NCBI GenBank assembly: GCA_964512485.1
Contig: CAZEHJ010000046.1
Coordinates: 1-28,600, forward strand
Direction: 5' to 3'
From: CAZEHJ01 sp964512485
Lineage (GTDB): Bacteria > Bacteroidota > Rhodothermia > Rhodothermales > UBA10348
Length of the DNA stretch: 28,600 bases
In this document: positions 22,721-28,588 of the stretch, piece by piece
Numbering within the stretch: the first letter of the stretch is position 1
How the letters are laid out: each line of letters begins with the position of its first letter
The notes under the pieces: model-generated
What the model was told of the DNA's origin: nothing
The model's database searches: none
What the model saw: only the letters and a program-made list of their open reading frames with translations
Made by a program: the position numbers and the translations under genes

Positions 22721-23406
22721 ACGCGACTGACTGGACCATGTTGGCGATCAACGACGGTCGCTTGAAATTGGAAGACCTTATCTTGCTGGTGCCCTATGCG
22801 CAGCGCGAGTTGGGCGTAGACGACGACGGCAAGGCGGGCAAAGCGACGCTCAATGCGCTGCATGAGGCGTTGGGCAGCGAGCACCAGATCGTGAAGACGA
22901 CGGTGCCGATCCCGAAAGGGCGCGATGCGGTCAAGCGCGTGTATGGGAATCCGTCATGGGTCAAGCTGCCGCGCGGTCGCTCCGTCGACTTGGACGACGC
23001 GTGGGAACACAAGAACATCCGCAGCTTCAAACTGCACACAGGCAAGCGGGTCAGGATGCACCGGCTCGTGGGCGACGAGTTTGTGCGCCTGTTCAAGCAG
23101 GCATGTGACGAATCGGGCTACACGCCAAAGTCGGTGCAGACGTTCAACCCGCGCGTCATAGGCGGTACCGACCGGCTTTCGATGCACGCCTACGGGATCG
23201 CGTTCGACGTGGACCCACGAGACAACCCATGGGGTGGCAGGCGCAAAGACGGGTCACCGTCGCTGCTACGCCAGAACATGGTTGACTGTCTCGGTAGCGG
23301 CAAGCGTTCGTTCGTGCAAGTCTTCGAAGACGCCGGCTGGTGCTGGGGTGGTCGCTGGAAACGCGGCAAAGGCGACGACATGCACTTTCAGCGCTCGTTG
23401 CCGTAG
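22717..23406 (+). CDS. Endolysin, M15 (VanY-like) peptidase
   Basis: The enzyme cuts peptide cross-links in peptidoglycan at the end of infection. Zinc-binding signatures of M15 peptidases are present: S155-x-H157-x-x-G-x-A-x-D164 (SMHAYGIAFD) and the C-terminal H223 (DDMHF). Residues about 30-50 (GVDDDGKAGKATLNAL) resemble a peptidoglycan-binding repeat. At 229 residues the length is normal. No signal peptide, so holin release is expected. It starts by ATGA overlap from the small upstream ORF, with the holin-like gene just before. Confidence 0.9.
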   Translation: MNATDWTMLAINDGRLKLEDLILLVPYAQRELGVDDDGKAGKATLNALHEALGSEHQIVKTTVPIPKGRDAVKRVYGNPSWVKLPRGRSVDLDDAWEHKNIRSFKLHTGKRVRMHRLVGDEFVRLFKQACDESGYTPKSVQTFNPRVIGGTDRLSMHAYGIAFDVDPRDNPWGGRRKDGSPSLLRQNMVDCLGSGKRSFVQVFEDAGWCWGGRWKRGKGDDMHFQRSLP

Positions 23407-23414
23407 GAGATAAA

Positions 23415-23732
23415 ATGGACCCCGTACACATCGCAGACGCAGCAACGACGACCGTAGCGCTGGCCTCCACGCTCAAGGGCGCATACGAGTCCGGCGATTG
23501 GTTCACCTACGCCGCTGCGAATTGGCCGAGTCTTCTTGCCTACGTGGTGACCATTGCCAGNNNNNNNNNNNNNNNNNNNNNNNNNNNNNNNNNNNNNNNN
23601 NNNNNNNNNNNNNNNNNNNNNNNNNNNNNNNNNNNNNNNNNNNNNNNNNNNNNNNNNNNNGCCGAGCTGGCCGAGTTGTCGCGGGAATTGGCGGTAGCGC
23701 TGGGCGACGACGCAGGGCTTCACGATGACTGA
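23415..23732 (+). CDS. Small membrane protein split by the assembly gap (holin/spanin slot)
   Basis: From ATG 23415 (GGAGATAAA upstream) the readable part is MDPVHIADAATTTVALASTL followed by a hydrophobic segment (WPSLLAYVVTIA) that runs into the 100 N. After the gap the same frame reads AELAELSRELAVALGDDAG and stops at 23732. A membrane helix followed by a charged stretch, between endolysin and lipoprotein genes, fits a second holin or inner-membrane spanin. Because the gap size is nominal, frame continuity across it is unproven and the two parts may not be one gene. Confidence 0.5.
   Translation: MDPVHIADAATTTVALASTLKGAYESGDWFTYAAANWPSLLAYVVTIAXXXXXXXXXXXXXXXXXXXXXXXXXXXXXXXXXXAELAELSRELAVALGDDAGLHDD
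23561..23660. other. Assembly gap (100 N)
   Basis: One hundred unknown bases, the customary filler for a scaffold gap of unknown length. Any gene crossing it, here a small membrane-protein gene, cannot be fully read. Confidence 0.95.
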
Positions 23733-23952
23733 GAAAGTTACGAAGGTGCGTTGGCTGTTACGGTTCGCCGGTTGGTCGCTTGTGCTGTTACCGGCGTGCT
23801 GTCCGGCGCCGCCACGGGTGCACATCGCTGGCCCGACGAAGATCAAGCGACTAGATAACGGCGATTATCTTATTCCTGCGGCACGTTGGGATCGTGTTGT
23901 GCGCCTGTCTGGACGGTGCCTTGCCGAGCTTCGCGAGTGCCGTCAGCGGTAG
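23725..23952 (+). CDS. Small lipoprotein, outer-spanin candidate
   Basis: This 75-residue product has a basic N-terminus, a hydrophobic segment (LLRFAGWSLVLLPAC) and the lipobox-like LPAC, so the Cys would be lipidated. The remaining about 50 residues are short and polar. Its slot after endolysin and a membrane protein matches Rz1-like outer spanins. It overlaps the preceding frame by eight bases, and its 3' part is overlapped in antisense by a - strand ORF. Spanin role is by position and lipobox only. Confidence 0.6.
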   Translation: MTEKVTKVRWLLRFAGWSLVLLPACCPAPPRVHIAGPTKIKRLDNGDYLIPAARWDRVVRLSGRCLAELRECRQR

Positions 23953-24148
23953 CGTACGACTCGTGCACGTATGGGCACTGTGTCTGCTTGTGTAGCCGCT
24001 CATTCTCAGCGCGCAACCGTTCGATTTCGGCGTCCCTGTCTTTGAGCGACTGCACAGCGAACATCAGCAACCAATCGGGGTGCCCGTCTTCGCCTGCCTC
24101 ATCATGTGCCCGCGCAAGCAGTCGCGGAATCAAATCATCTTCGCCCAT
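23870..24148 (-). CDS. Small coiled-coil hypothetical protein
   Basis: The likely start is ATG 24148, which overlaps the preceding stop (TGATG), giving 92 residues; a longer open frame upstream (to 24307) is a shadow. A clear coiled coil (LKDRDAEIERLRAENERLHK) follows an acidic N-terminus (MGEDDLIPRLLARAHDEAGE). It converges with and overlaps the lipoprotein gene by 83 bases. It is the last gene of the - strand block. No family recognised. Confidence 0.6.
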   Translation of the reverse strand: MGEDDLIPRLLARAHDEAGEDGHPDWLLMFAVQSLKDRDAEIERLRAENERLHKQTQCPYVHESYATADGTREARQGTVQTGAQHDPNVPQE

Positions 24149-24336
24149 CACCGCCCTCCCGGCTGCATCTTCGCGCCACGCTTTATCTCGCGCTCCCTGG
24201 CTTCGACAAACCAACGCAGCGCGCTCGCAGCCGTGACCCACGCCGGTTTTTCCCGCCATCCAGGCGTTGCCATGATGTGGCCGCGTAGCTGGGTTGCCAT
24301 ACGACACAGCTTGTCGTTGCGCTGTGCGTCGCTCAT
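24148..24336 (-). CDS. Small basic hypothetical protein
   Basis: The 62-residue product starts at ATG 24336 with GAGGGGGTGAA upstream. It is basic, with a helical look (RNDKLCRMATQLRGHIMATP; SALRWFVEAREREIKR). It overlaps the next gene by one base (TGATG). Belongs to the densely packed - strand early block. No family recognised. Confidence 0.6.
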   Translation of the reverse strand: MSDAQRNDKLCRMATQLRGHIMATPGWREKPAWVTAASALRWFVEAREREIKRGAKMQPGGR

Positions 24337-24361
24337 TTCACCCCCTCGCTCACGGCAAGAC

Positions 24362-24640
24362 TCAACCAGTCGGCTCCAGCGCCCCGCACACGTCGGCTAT
24401 CATGAGGCAAAAGTTGGCAACATCCGCCGCCTCATCGAGCACGCACCCCGGGCTTCCGTCGTGTTGATACGAATAGACAGCACTCACGAGCTCCGCTGTT
24501 TCGTCTTTGCGCAGGCGCGTGAACAGCGCCCAAACGTCTTCGTCTTTCCACCCGCCCTTGTGGTCGTTCTCGCGCAGCTTCCGCTCCATCGCTTGCGCGA
24601 AGGCGGCAACTTCTGGTCGTAGTTCAAGTGTCTCGCTCAT
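24362..24640 (-). CDS. MazG-like nucleotide pyrophosphohydrolase
   Basis: This 92-residue protein carries the phage MazG-like pattern: N-terminal helix with RPEVAAFAQAMERKLREND, KGGW, an acidic E-x-x-E-L type helix (KDETAELVSAV) and EAADVANFCLMIAD (E-x-x-D-v-x-N). These enzymes cleave (d)NTPs to monophosphates and may remove damaged nucleotides or affect alarmone levels. It starts by ATGA overlap with the resolvase-like gene. Assignment is by motif order; catalysis not proven. Confidence 0.8.
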   Translation of the reverse strand: MSETLELRPEVAAFAQAMERKLRENDHKGGWKDEDVWALFTRLRKDETAELVSAVYSYQHDGSPGCVLDEAADVANFCLMIADVCGALEPTG

Positions 24641-24942
24641 TTCACTAGCCTCAACCAGTCAGCCAGCGTCATCGTCACCAGCCATTCGTCGCCGTCGGGC
24701 CGGCTAAAGACAACCGGCGGTCGCCCGTCCGTGTCGCCCTGTGCCTGCTTCATGGCGGCGCGTACGCGCTCCTGCTTCTTGACGCGCTTGGCTTCCACCC
24801 AATACGGGGTGCCTTCCACGTCGCATTCGTCAGACCCGCTACGCCGCTGGTAGCCGCGCCGGGTGGGCCAGGTGTCGCGTAGCAGGTTCGCCAGCTCGCG
24901 TTCACCTGTCGCTCCTTTGTTTCGGCTCTTGCGTCCACTCAT
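24637..24942 (-). CDS. Hjc/VRR-NUC-like resolvase-type nuclease
   Basis: From ATG 24942 (GGAGAAACTG upstream) the product is 101 residues. Visible are GATGERELANLLRDTW (E of the N-terminal helix), a D after RRSGSDECDVEG, and WVEAKRVKKQE (the E-x-K of the nuclease core), followed by AAMKQAQ and a conserved tail PVVFSRPDGDEWLVTM. This set matches small Holliday-junction-resolvase/VRR-NUC-like phage nucleases in the PD-(D/E)xK fold. It would process recombination or packaging intermediates. Another ATG at 24966 would add eight residues. Confidence 0.8.
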   Translation of the reverse strand: MSGRKSRNKGATGERELANLLRDTWPTRRGYQRRSGSDECDVEGTPYWVEAKRVKKQERVRAAMKQAQGDTDGRPPVVFSRPDGDEWLVTMTLADWLRLVK

Positions 24943-25127
24943 CAGTTTCTCCGGTAGTCCGCCCATGCGCCCCGAAAAGACGCCCAGCGGCTCCAGTGGA
25001 TGAGCCCTTCGCGGGTGTAGTCTTCGCCGTCGTCAGTGAGGCGCACCCACATCGTGTGGTCGTCCACGCGAAGGACTGCGTACCCAGGCGGCAGCTTGAC
25101 GCAGCCGAAGTTGATAATCGTCGTCAT
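24942..25127 (-). CDS. Small hypothetical protein
   Basis: The 61-residue product starts by ATGA overlap with the gene upstream and ends in a one-base overlap (TGATG) with the nuclease gene. Sequence: a beta-like N-terminal half (YAVLRVDDHTMWVRLTDDGE) and an aromatic-rich C-terminus (HWSRWASFRGAWADYRRN). No family recognised; placement in the DNA-metabolism block suggests an accessory role. Confidence 0.6.
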   Translation of the reverse strand: MTTIINFGCVKLPPGYAVLRVDDHTMWVRLTDDGEDYTREGLIHWSRWASFRGAWADYRRN

Positions 25128-25792
25128 GTCGTCGTCTCCAGCGCAGCAAGTGCCGCGAGCATGGCGTCAAGCGGGGTTGGACCGTCACCGTAAATCAACG
25201 TGTTGACGGTGAAGACGCGCCAAAAGCCGTCATGGTCCTGCAAAGCGGTGCAGTGCATCATGAACAGCGAAAGCACGTACTCGTTGCCGATGCCAATGCC
25301 CCACGGGTCGCTTGCGAGGTCTTCGGCGGTGACGGGGACCGTGCCGTCAGGCTGGAGCCACCCTTGCCCGCAGGCGTTGCAGACAAGGCACACGGGCCTG
25401 CCTGCGCGGGAATCCTTCCTGCGGTTGGCACACTCAGGGCACGGCTTCTTCTGCGGGTGCCGTCGCGCCACAATCGCCGCGTTTTCAAGTCGGGTCATCG
25501 GTTTCTCCGAAGATGGCGGCGGCGCCTCGTTCTGACGGTCCTTGACCACAGATAAGGCGGCGAGTAGAGAAAGCGTCTTGCGCGCCTCCTTGCGATCGGC
25601 CTCTTTCGAGTGCTCTGGCAATTCTGCGTACGGTGTGTTGATCAGCCGTCGCCAGTGGTGCGCCCTCTCTGCCGGTATGGTGAGCGACCCATCGGCGTTG
25701 AGTCGACACAAACCGTGCAGGTGTTGTTGCCAACCGGACCATCGTTCGTGTTCTTGCGCCGCAAGAGCTTCGAGTCGTTGTTCAGGTGTCAT
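25124..25792 (-). CDS. Fused ORF: EHERW-type protein plus zinc-ribbon protein
   Basis: The frame from ATG 25792 is open for 222 residues. The first about 98 form a phage protein type with EHERWSGWQQHLHGL, a dGSLTIPAE segment, and NTPYAELPEHSKEADRKEA. The rest begins at a second ATG (25498) with its own GGAGAAACCG site: MTRLENAAIVARRHP, then a zinc-ribbon CPEC...CLVCNAC, then a C-terminal alpha/beta segment. The first protein normally ends before such a point, so a stop was lost or never gained. Both a 222-residue fusion and a 124-residue internal product are possible. The upstream gene overlaps by ATGA. Confidence 0.65.
   Translation of the reverse strand: MTPEQRLEALAAQEHERWSGWQQHLHGLCRLNADGSLTIPAERAHHWRRLINTPYAELPEHSKEADRKEARKTLSLLAALSVVKDRQNEAPPPSSEKPMTRLENAAIVARRHPQKKPCPECANRRKDSRAGRPVCLVCNACGQGWLQPDGTVPVTAEDLASDPWGIGIGNEYVLSLFMMHCTALQDHDGFWRVFTVNTLIYGDGPTPLDAMLAALAALETTT
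25494..25508 (-). promoter_or_regulatory. Start-site module GGAGAAACCGATGAC, copy 1
   Basis: A ribosome site and ATG in the fixed 15-base form, internal to the fused ORF. It is the initiation site for the zinc-ribbon part (ATG 25498). Confidence 0.75.
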
Positions 25793-25802
25793 CGGTTTCT
25801 CC
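25788..25802 (-). promoter_or_regulatory. Start-site module GGAGAAACCGATGAC, copy 2
   Basis: The same 15 bases initiate the EHERW-type gene at ATG 25792. The upstream gene ends through it as ...WRNR-stop. Confidence 0.8.
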
Positions 25803-26031
25803 AAGGAATCCATCCTGCGGCGTAAGCGTCCAGTGCCAACGCCGCCAACGCTTCGATATGACGGCTTTGCTCGCTCATCATCTCGCACACGAGCCGGTTG
25901 CCTTTCGTCTTGGCTTCAAGTTCATCCGCCAGCGCGTCGAGCATGTCTGCCCCCTCCGCGTCGCCGTTGCCGTATGCGTAAGCAAGGCCCGACCGCTTAC
26001 GTTCCGCCAGCTTTCGCGCTTCCTCAATCAT
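25789..26031 (-). CDS. MIEEARKLA-family hypothetical protein, short copy
   Basis: The 80-residue product begins at ATG 26031, one base overlapping the small membrane gene (TGATG). It starts MIEEARKLA, contains DMLDALADELEAK and RHIEALAALALDAY and ends WIPWRNR. The same N-terminal phrase and LDALADEL motif occur in a longer - strand paralogue at 26864-27283. The two lie in a repeated cassette, each preceded by a small membrane gene. Helical; no family function known. Confidence 0.7.
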   Translation of the reverse strand: MIEEARKLAERKRSGLAYAYGNGDAEGADMLDALADELEAKTKGNRLVCEMMSEQSRHIEALAALALDAYAAGWIPWRNR

Positions 26032-26093
26032 CACAACACCCCATGTGCACAGGCGATGGCCAGCAGCGCCGCAACGACGCAGCACGCCCAGCC
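26007..26093. repeat. Direct repeat, copy A (87 bp)
   Basis: Matches 27259-27345 at 86 of 87 bases by eye. It spans the end of the small membrane-peptide gene and the start of the MIEEARKLA gene, marking the core of the duplicated cassette. Confidence 0.9.
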
Positions 26094-26123
26094 TATGAGC
26101 GCGTTGGTTTCGGCCCTAGTCAT
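26031..26123 (-). CDS. 30-residue single-membrane-helix peptide, copy A
   Basis: Starts at ATG 26123 within the end of the Gly-X repeat gene (overlap eight bases) and ends in the TGATG overlap with the MIEEARKLA gene. After a short polar start (MTRAETNALIG) it is one Ala/Cys-rich hydrophobic helix ending HGVL. Nearly identical to copy B at 27283-27387. Short one-helix phage peptides can act on membranes or host proteins; the role here is unknown. Confidence 0.6.
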   Translation of the reverse strand: MTRAETNALIGWACCVVAALLAIACAHGVL

Positions 26124-26538
26124 CGTCGTCGCCGTCGCCGACGCCGTAGCCGGATCCGTCGCCGATGCCGTAGCCGGAGCCGGAGCCGGAGCCGGAGCCG
26201 ATGCCGATGCCGTAGCCGGAGCCGGAGCCGATGCCGATGCCGTAGCTGGAGCCGGATCCGTAGCCGGATCCGTCGCCGTAGCCGATGCCGTAGCCGTAGT
26301 CGGAGCCGTAGCCGTCGCCGACGCCGTAGCCGGAGCCGATGCCGATGCCGGAGCCGACGCCGGAGCAACCCGCCGCTTGCGCCGCGTGTTGCTCTTGGTC
26401 ATCATGCGCAAGCGCGAAGTCTGTAGAGACAGCGGATTGTCCAGGCGCGTGCTCATCGAGCCAGCGAAGACACCCGTCTCGACAAGCACCGGCGCGCACT
26501 ACGTCATCGACAGTCAGAATGTCGAGTACGCGGATCAT
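26116..26538 (-). CDS. Gly-X dipeptide-repeat protein with conserved N-terminal helical domain
   Basis: Starts at ATG 26538, coupled by ATGA to the gene upstream; 140 residues. Residues 1-57 form a helical domain beginning MIRVLDILTVDDVVRAGACR and then DGCLRWLDEH, a pattern found at the N-terminus of small phage proteins. From about residue 58 to the end nearly every second residue is Gly, paired with Ser, Ile, Tyr, Val or Asp (GSGYGIGIGSGSG), ending in DGDDDD. The repeat is made of six-base units. No family function is known; the tail is likely flexible. Confidence 0.7.
   Translation of the reverse strand: MIRVLDILTVDDVVRAGACRDGCLRWLDEHAPGQSAVSTDFALAHDDQEQHAAQAAGCSGVGSGIGIGSGYGVGDGYGSDYGYGIGYGDGSGYGSGSSYGIGIGSGSGYGIGIGSGSGSGSGYGIGDGSGYGVGDGDDDD
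26124..26366. repeat. Degenerate hexanucleotide repeat tract
   Basis: About 240 bases built from six-base units such as GGAGCC, GATGCC and GTAGCC on the + strand (GGCTCC, GGCATC, GGCTAC on the coding strand). All frames are open through it. The coding frame is the - strand one giving Gly-X; the Arg-Ser and Ala-Asp translations on other frames are shadows. Confidence 0.9.
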
Positions 26539-26807
26539 GCGGACGTCCACGCGGCTGCGGCCTTGTCGGTCACGCCGATGACTGCGGTGATGTCCCGCAA
26601 CTCGATGCGCGGAGCGGTGGCGCCGATGCGATCTGCGTCGAGGGGGCCGTTTTCGGCCAACCCAAGGATGCCTTTGCGTCCACTCCAGTAGATGCACATT
26701 CGCGCGTTGTTCAGGTGGATGATTTCGTCGCCGGTCGCGTATCCGTCGGGCGAGCCCCAAAAGACGCCTCGGTGTTTGGTGGTGACGATTACGGTTGTGG
26801 TGGACAT
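26535..26807 (-). CDS. DUF6948-like protein
   Basis: The 90-residue product has the pattern VIVTTKHRGVFWG, GDEIIHLNNARMCIYWSG, KGILGLAENGP, and AVIGVT...AAAAW, which matches small phage proteins annotated as DUF6948. ATG 26807 has GGAGCACCC before it. Its function is not known. It is coupled by ATGA to the Gly-X repeat gene. A frame on the same strand runs open through this gene and is judged a shadow. Confidence 0.8.
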   Translation of the reverse strand: MSTTTVIVTTKHRGVFWGSPDGYATGDEIIHLNNARMCIYWSGRKGILGLAENGPLDADRIGATAPRIELRDITAVIGVTDKAAAAWTSA

Positions 26808-26839
26808 GGGTGCTCCGTGGCATTGTAGCCGTGGTGGTG

Positions 26840-26874
26840 GTGGGGTTCGAGTGCTCTGGCAATTCAGTTGTCAT
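26840..26874 (-). pseudogene. Remnant of a second EHERW-type gene
   Basis: After the 15-base start module the frame reads MTTELPEHSN and then becomes unrelated. A 20-base stretch (26846-26865) is identical to 25605-25624, which encodes ELPEHSK in the EHERW-type gene. It looks like the start and a small internal piece of a second copy joined by a deletion. It follows the long MIEEARKLA copy just as the full gene follows the short copy. Confidence 0.5.
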
Positions 26875-27283
26875 CGGTTTCTCCGAGGATGACGGCGAGC
26901 TTGCGCAGGATGTCGTGGCGTTGCGCCCAATGCTGAGCGTGCGGCGGGATGTCAACGGACTCGCGCACCAACGCCGACAGCGCTTCGATCTTGCGGTCCT
27001 TGGCCTGTGACTCCGACTCGCACCGCTCAGCAACGCGACGCCACGAATCACGCCCGCCGTCCCTGGCTGCCAATTCACGGCGCAGGAACGGCACGCAAGG
27101 ACAGTGCAATTCGTCCCCCGCACATGCCTTGCCGACGGTTGCCGCGTGGTCGTCGCGCCACTCCGAAAGTTCATCCGCCAGCGCGTCGAGCGTGTCTGCC
27201 AGCTGGTGCCGCACCGCGCTAATCGCGATGGGCGTTTTCAGTGCGCGGCTCAACTTTGCCAGCTTTCGCGCTTCTTCAATCAT
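26864..27283 (-). CDS. MIEEARKLA-family hypothetical protein, long copy
   Basis: 139 residues from ATG 27283, in one-base overlap with the small membrane gene. It begins MIEEARKLAKL, has TLDALADELSEWRDDH and KIEALSALVRES and two Cys-containing segments (ACAGDELHCPC; ERCESES), and ends AVILGETDDN. It is longer than its paralogue at 25789-26031, mainly through the middle. Its last codons are made from the start module of the next reading frame. Helical, charged and without known function. Confidence 0.7.
   Translation of the reverse strand: MIEEARKLAKLSRALKTPIAISAVRHQLADTLDALADELSEWRDDHAATVGKACAGDELHCPCVPFLRRELAARDGGRDSWRRVAERCESESQAKDRKIEALSALVRESVDIPPHAQHWAQRHDILRKLAVILGETDDN
26870..26884 (-). 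promoter_or_regulatory. Start-site module GGAGAAACCGATGAC, copy 3
   Basis: Third exact copy. The long MIEEARKLA gene reads through it as GETDD. The ATG (26874) opens a short remnant frame. Confidence 0.7.
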
Positions 27284-27345
27284 CACAACACCCCATGTGC
27301 ACAGGCGATGGCCAGCAGCGCCGCAACGACGCAGCACGCCCAGCC
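27259..27345. repeat. Direct repeat, copy B (87 bp)
   Basis: Pairs with 26007-26093 with one mismatch by eye. It again spans a small membrane-peptide gene end and a MIEEARKLA gene start. Confidence 0.9.
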
Positions 27346-27387
27346 GATTAGTAGGTTGGCTTCGCTACGGGTCACAGTAATCCCCAT
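27283..27387 (-). CDS. 34-residue single-membrane-helix peptide, copy B
   Basis: Starts at ATG 27387 (weak site, GGATCCTG upstream), within the 3' end of the Cys-rich gene, and ends by TGATG overlap with the long MIEEARKLA gene. Short polar start (MGITVTRSEANLLIG) and then one Ala/Cys-rich membrane helix ending HGVL, matching copy A in all but the first residues. Function unknown. Confidence 0.6.
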   Translation of the reverse strand: MGITVTRSEANLLIGWACCVVAALLAIACAHGVL

Positions 27388-27538
27388 CAGGATCCGGGTC
27401 GTTGACACCGTCGTACGTGCGCGATGTGTCGACGCGGTCGCAGAAGCATTCAGTGCAGCCGCAGCCGGTGCAGATGGGCGTTCCGTCTGGCGGGTCAAAG
27501 GGGACGTGGTCGAGCGGTGCCCAGGGGGTGTGATTCAT
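27365..27538 (-). CDS. Small Cys-rich protein
   Basis: 57 residues from ATG 27538, in ATGA overlap with the methyltransferase end. It has a compact Cys cluster CTGCGCTECFC, preceded by PPDGTPI and followed by an acidic tail (VNDPDPDGDYCDP). Six Cys in a short protein suggest a metal site. No family recognised. Confidence 0.6.
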   Translation of the reverse strand: MNHTPWAPLDHVPFDPPDGTPICTGCGCTECFCDRVDTSRTYDGVNDPDPDGDYCDP

Positions 27539-28061
27539 GACGCATTTACCCATGTGATGTGCCGACCACGGTCTGCGAGCTGTGCGGTGATGTGTTGCTG
27601 CGCCATGCCACCCAGCGCGCCCCACAGCACCAGCGCAGACGGAAAGCGCCCGGACTGCTCCGACAGTACGCAGCGCGGATGTTCAAAGCGGATCCGCCGG
27701 TGGAAGTGCCCAACTGCGTGCGCGTTCCAGACGGTCTTGGCCCAGAAGCCTTCCGGGCGAAACGGGATCAGCCCGATCACCAGCCACGAGCGACCACTGT
27801 CCGTCTCGCGCGTAGCCTTGGCACACCATGTTGCGGTGTCGCTGTATGGCGGATTCATCCAGACGCGCATGGCCCATGGCCCGGCGAGCCCGTCACCGCC
27901 TTCGCTGCCGACGATGTGTTGCTTTGCCGGCGTTGCGCGCGAAGGGTCGCTGCACGGGTCCAAGTCGATGTCAGGCAGTTGAGCAACCATTGCGGCGTGT
28001 ACCATTCGTCGCTGTCTACGCCTGTTTCGACCCGTGGCGGGCTGGTGAGTTTGAAGACCAT
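27535..28061 (-). CDS. dam: Phage N6-adenine methyltransferase (Dam type), frameshifted
   Basis: The N-terminal part from ATG 28061 reads VDSDEWYTPQWLLNCL, the start signature of phage DNA adenine methyltransferases. The rest lies in the neighbouring frame: DIDLDPCSDP, then GPWAMRVWMNPPYSD with the catalytic NPPY, and a C-terminal part ending TWVNAS. A -1 change (one missing base) near 27970-27985 would join them as NCL-DIDLDP. No slippery site is obvious there. It starts by TGATG overlap with the DUF669 gene. Either a real mutation or a sequencing error inactivates it in this assembly. The enzyme would methylate adenines to protect phage DNA. Confidence 0.75.
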
Positions 28062-28588
28062 CAAGGCATCCACACCGGGCCAAAGGGCAAATCGTCTATG
28101 TCCTGCGCGCCAACATCCGGCGCCTGTGGCTTGAACGGCGCGGGCTCATTGCCCAATGGCAGGTACATTTTCACAGTGTTTGACGCCTTGTAGTCGCCAC
28201 GCGCTGGCTTGATCCCGAGTTTGACCGTCAACGAACAGCCCAGCAGTTCGCCCAGGTCCGCGGGTGGACCGTCAACGAAGCCACACGCCTTGCACAGCCG
28301 CCGGAACGTGCGCTGGCCGATTTCGGTAGCCTGCGGGCTGTTGGGAAGGTCCAAGTTGATCCAGTCGAACACGCGCTTGCCGTACGCCGGGCCGTTGTCT
28401 TCAACATCCAGCCACACCGACAGCGCATCGCCGCCGCTACGGGTCTGCTTTTCGAGCACGTTGTTGATCGACACGGTGTAGGTGCCGGGCTTGAGCGGCT
28501 TGTCGTCGTAGTCGCCACCGCCGCCTTTGCCTTCCGGTTCGGGCTCGTTCCAGCCGTTGGCGTACTTGCCTGCGCTGTAGTTGCTCAT
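28061..28588 (-). CDS. DUF669-family protein, probable single-strand DNA-binding role
   Basis: The 175-residue protein shows the DUF669 pattern: LKPGTYTVSINNVLEKQT, GGDALSVWLDVED, RVFDWINLDLPN, FRRLCKACGF, and a late GDYKASNTVKMYLP segment, ending with an acidic tail (QDIDDLPFG). DUF669 proteins sit in phage replication and recombination modules and are thought to bind single-stranded DNA or recombination partners. ATG 28588 has GGAGAACAA upstream, at the edge of the window. It is the first gene of the - strand block here and couples to the methyltransferase. Confidence 0.8.
   Translation of the reverse strand: MSNYSAGKYANGWNEPEPEGKGGGGDYDDKPLKPGTYTVSINNVLEKQTRSGGDALSVWLDVEDNGPAYGKRVFDWINLDLPNSPQATEIGQRTFRRLCKACGFVDGPPADLGELLGCSLTVKLGIKPARGDYKASNTVKMYLPLGNEPAPFKPQAPDVGAQDIDDLPFGPVWMP

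Noticed and set aside
23870..24307. Longer version of the coiled-coil - strand gene starting at 24307
   Set aside because: The extra N-terminus overlaps another gene entirely and ATG 24148 is coupled to its stop.
26124..26366. CRISPR-like array
   Set aside because: The units are six bases in a coding repeat with no spacers.
25542..26691. Long + strand ORFs with Arg-Ser or Ala-Asp repeats across the hexanucleotide tract
   Set aside because: They are antisense translations of the six-base repeat and cross several coupled - strand genes with good start sites.
26116..26874. Single - strand frame open from 26874 through the DUF6948-like gene to the Gly-X repeat
   Set aside because: The middle is a His/Arg-rich shadow of the DUF6948-like gene; the Gly-X gene has its own coupled start at 26538.
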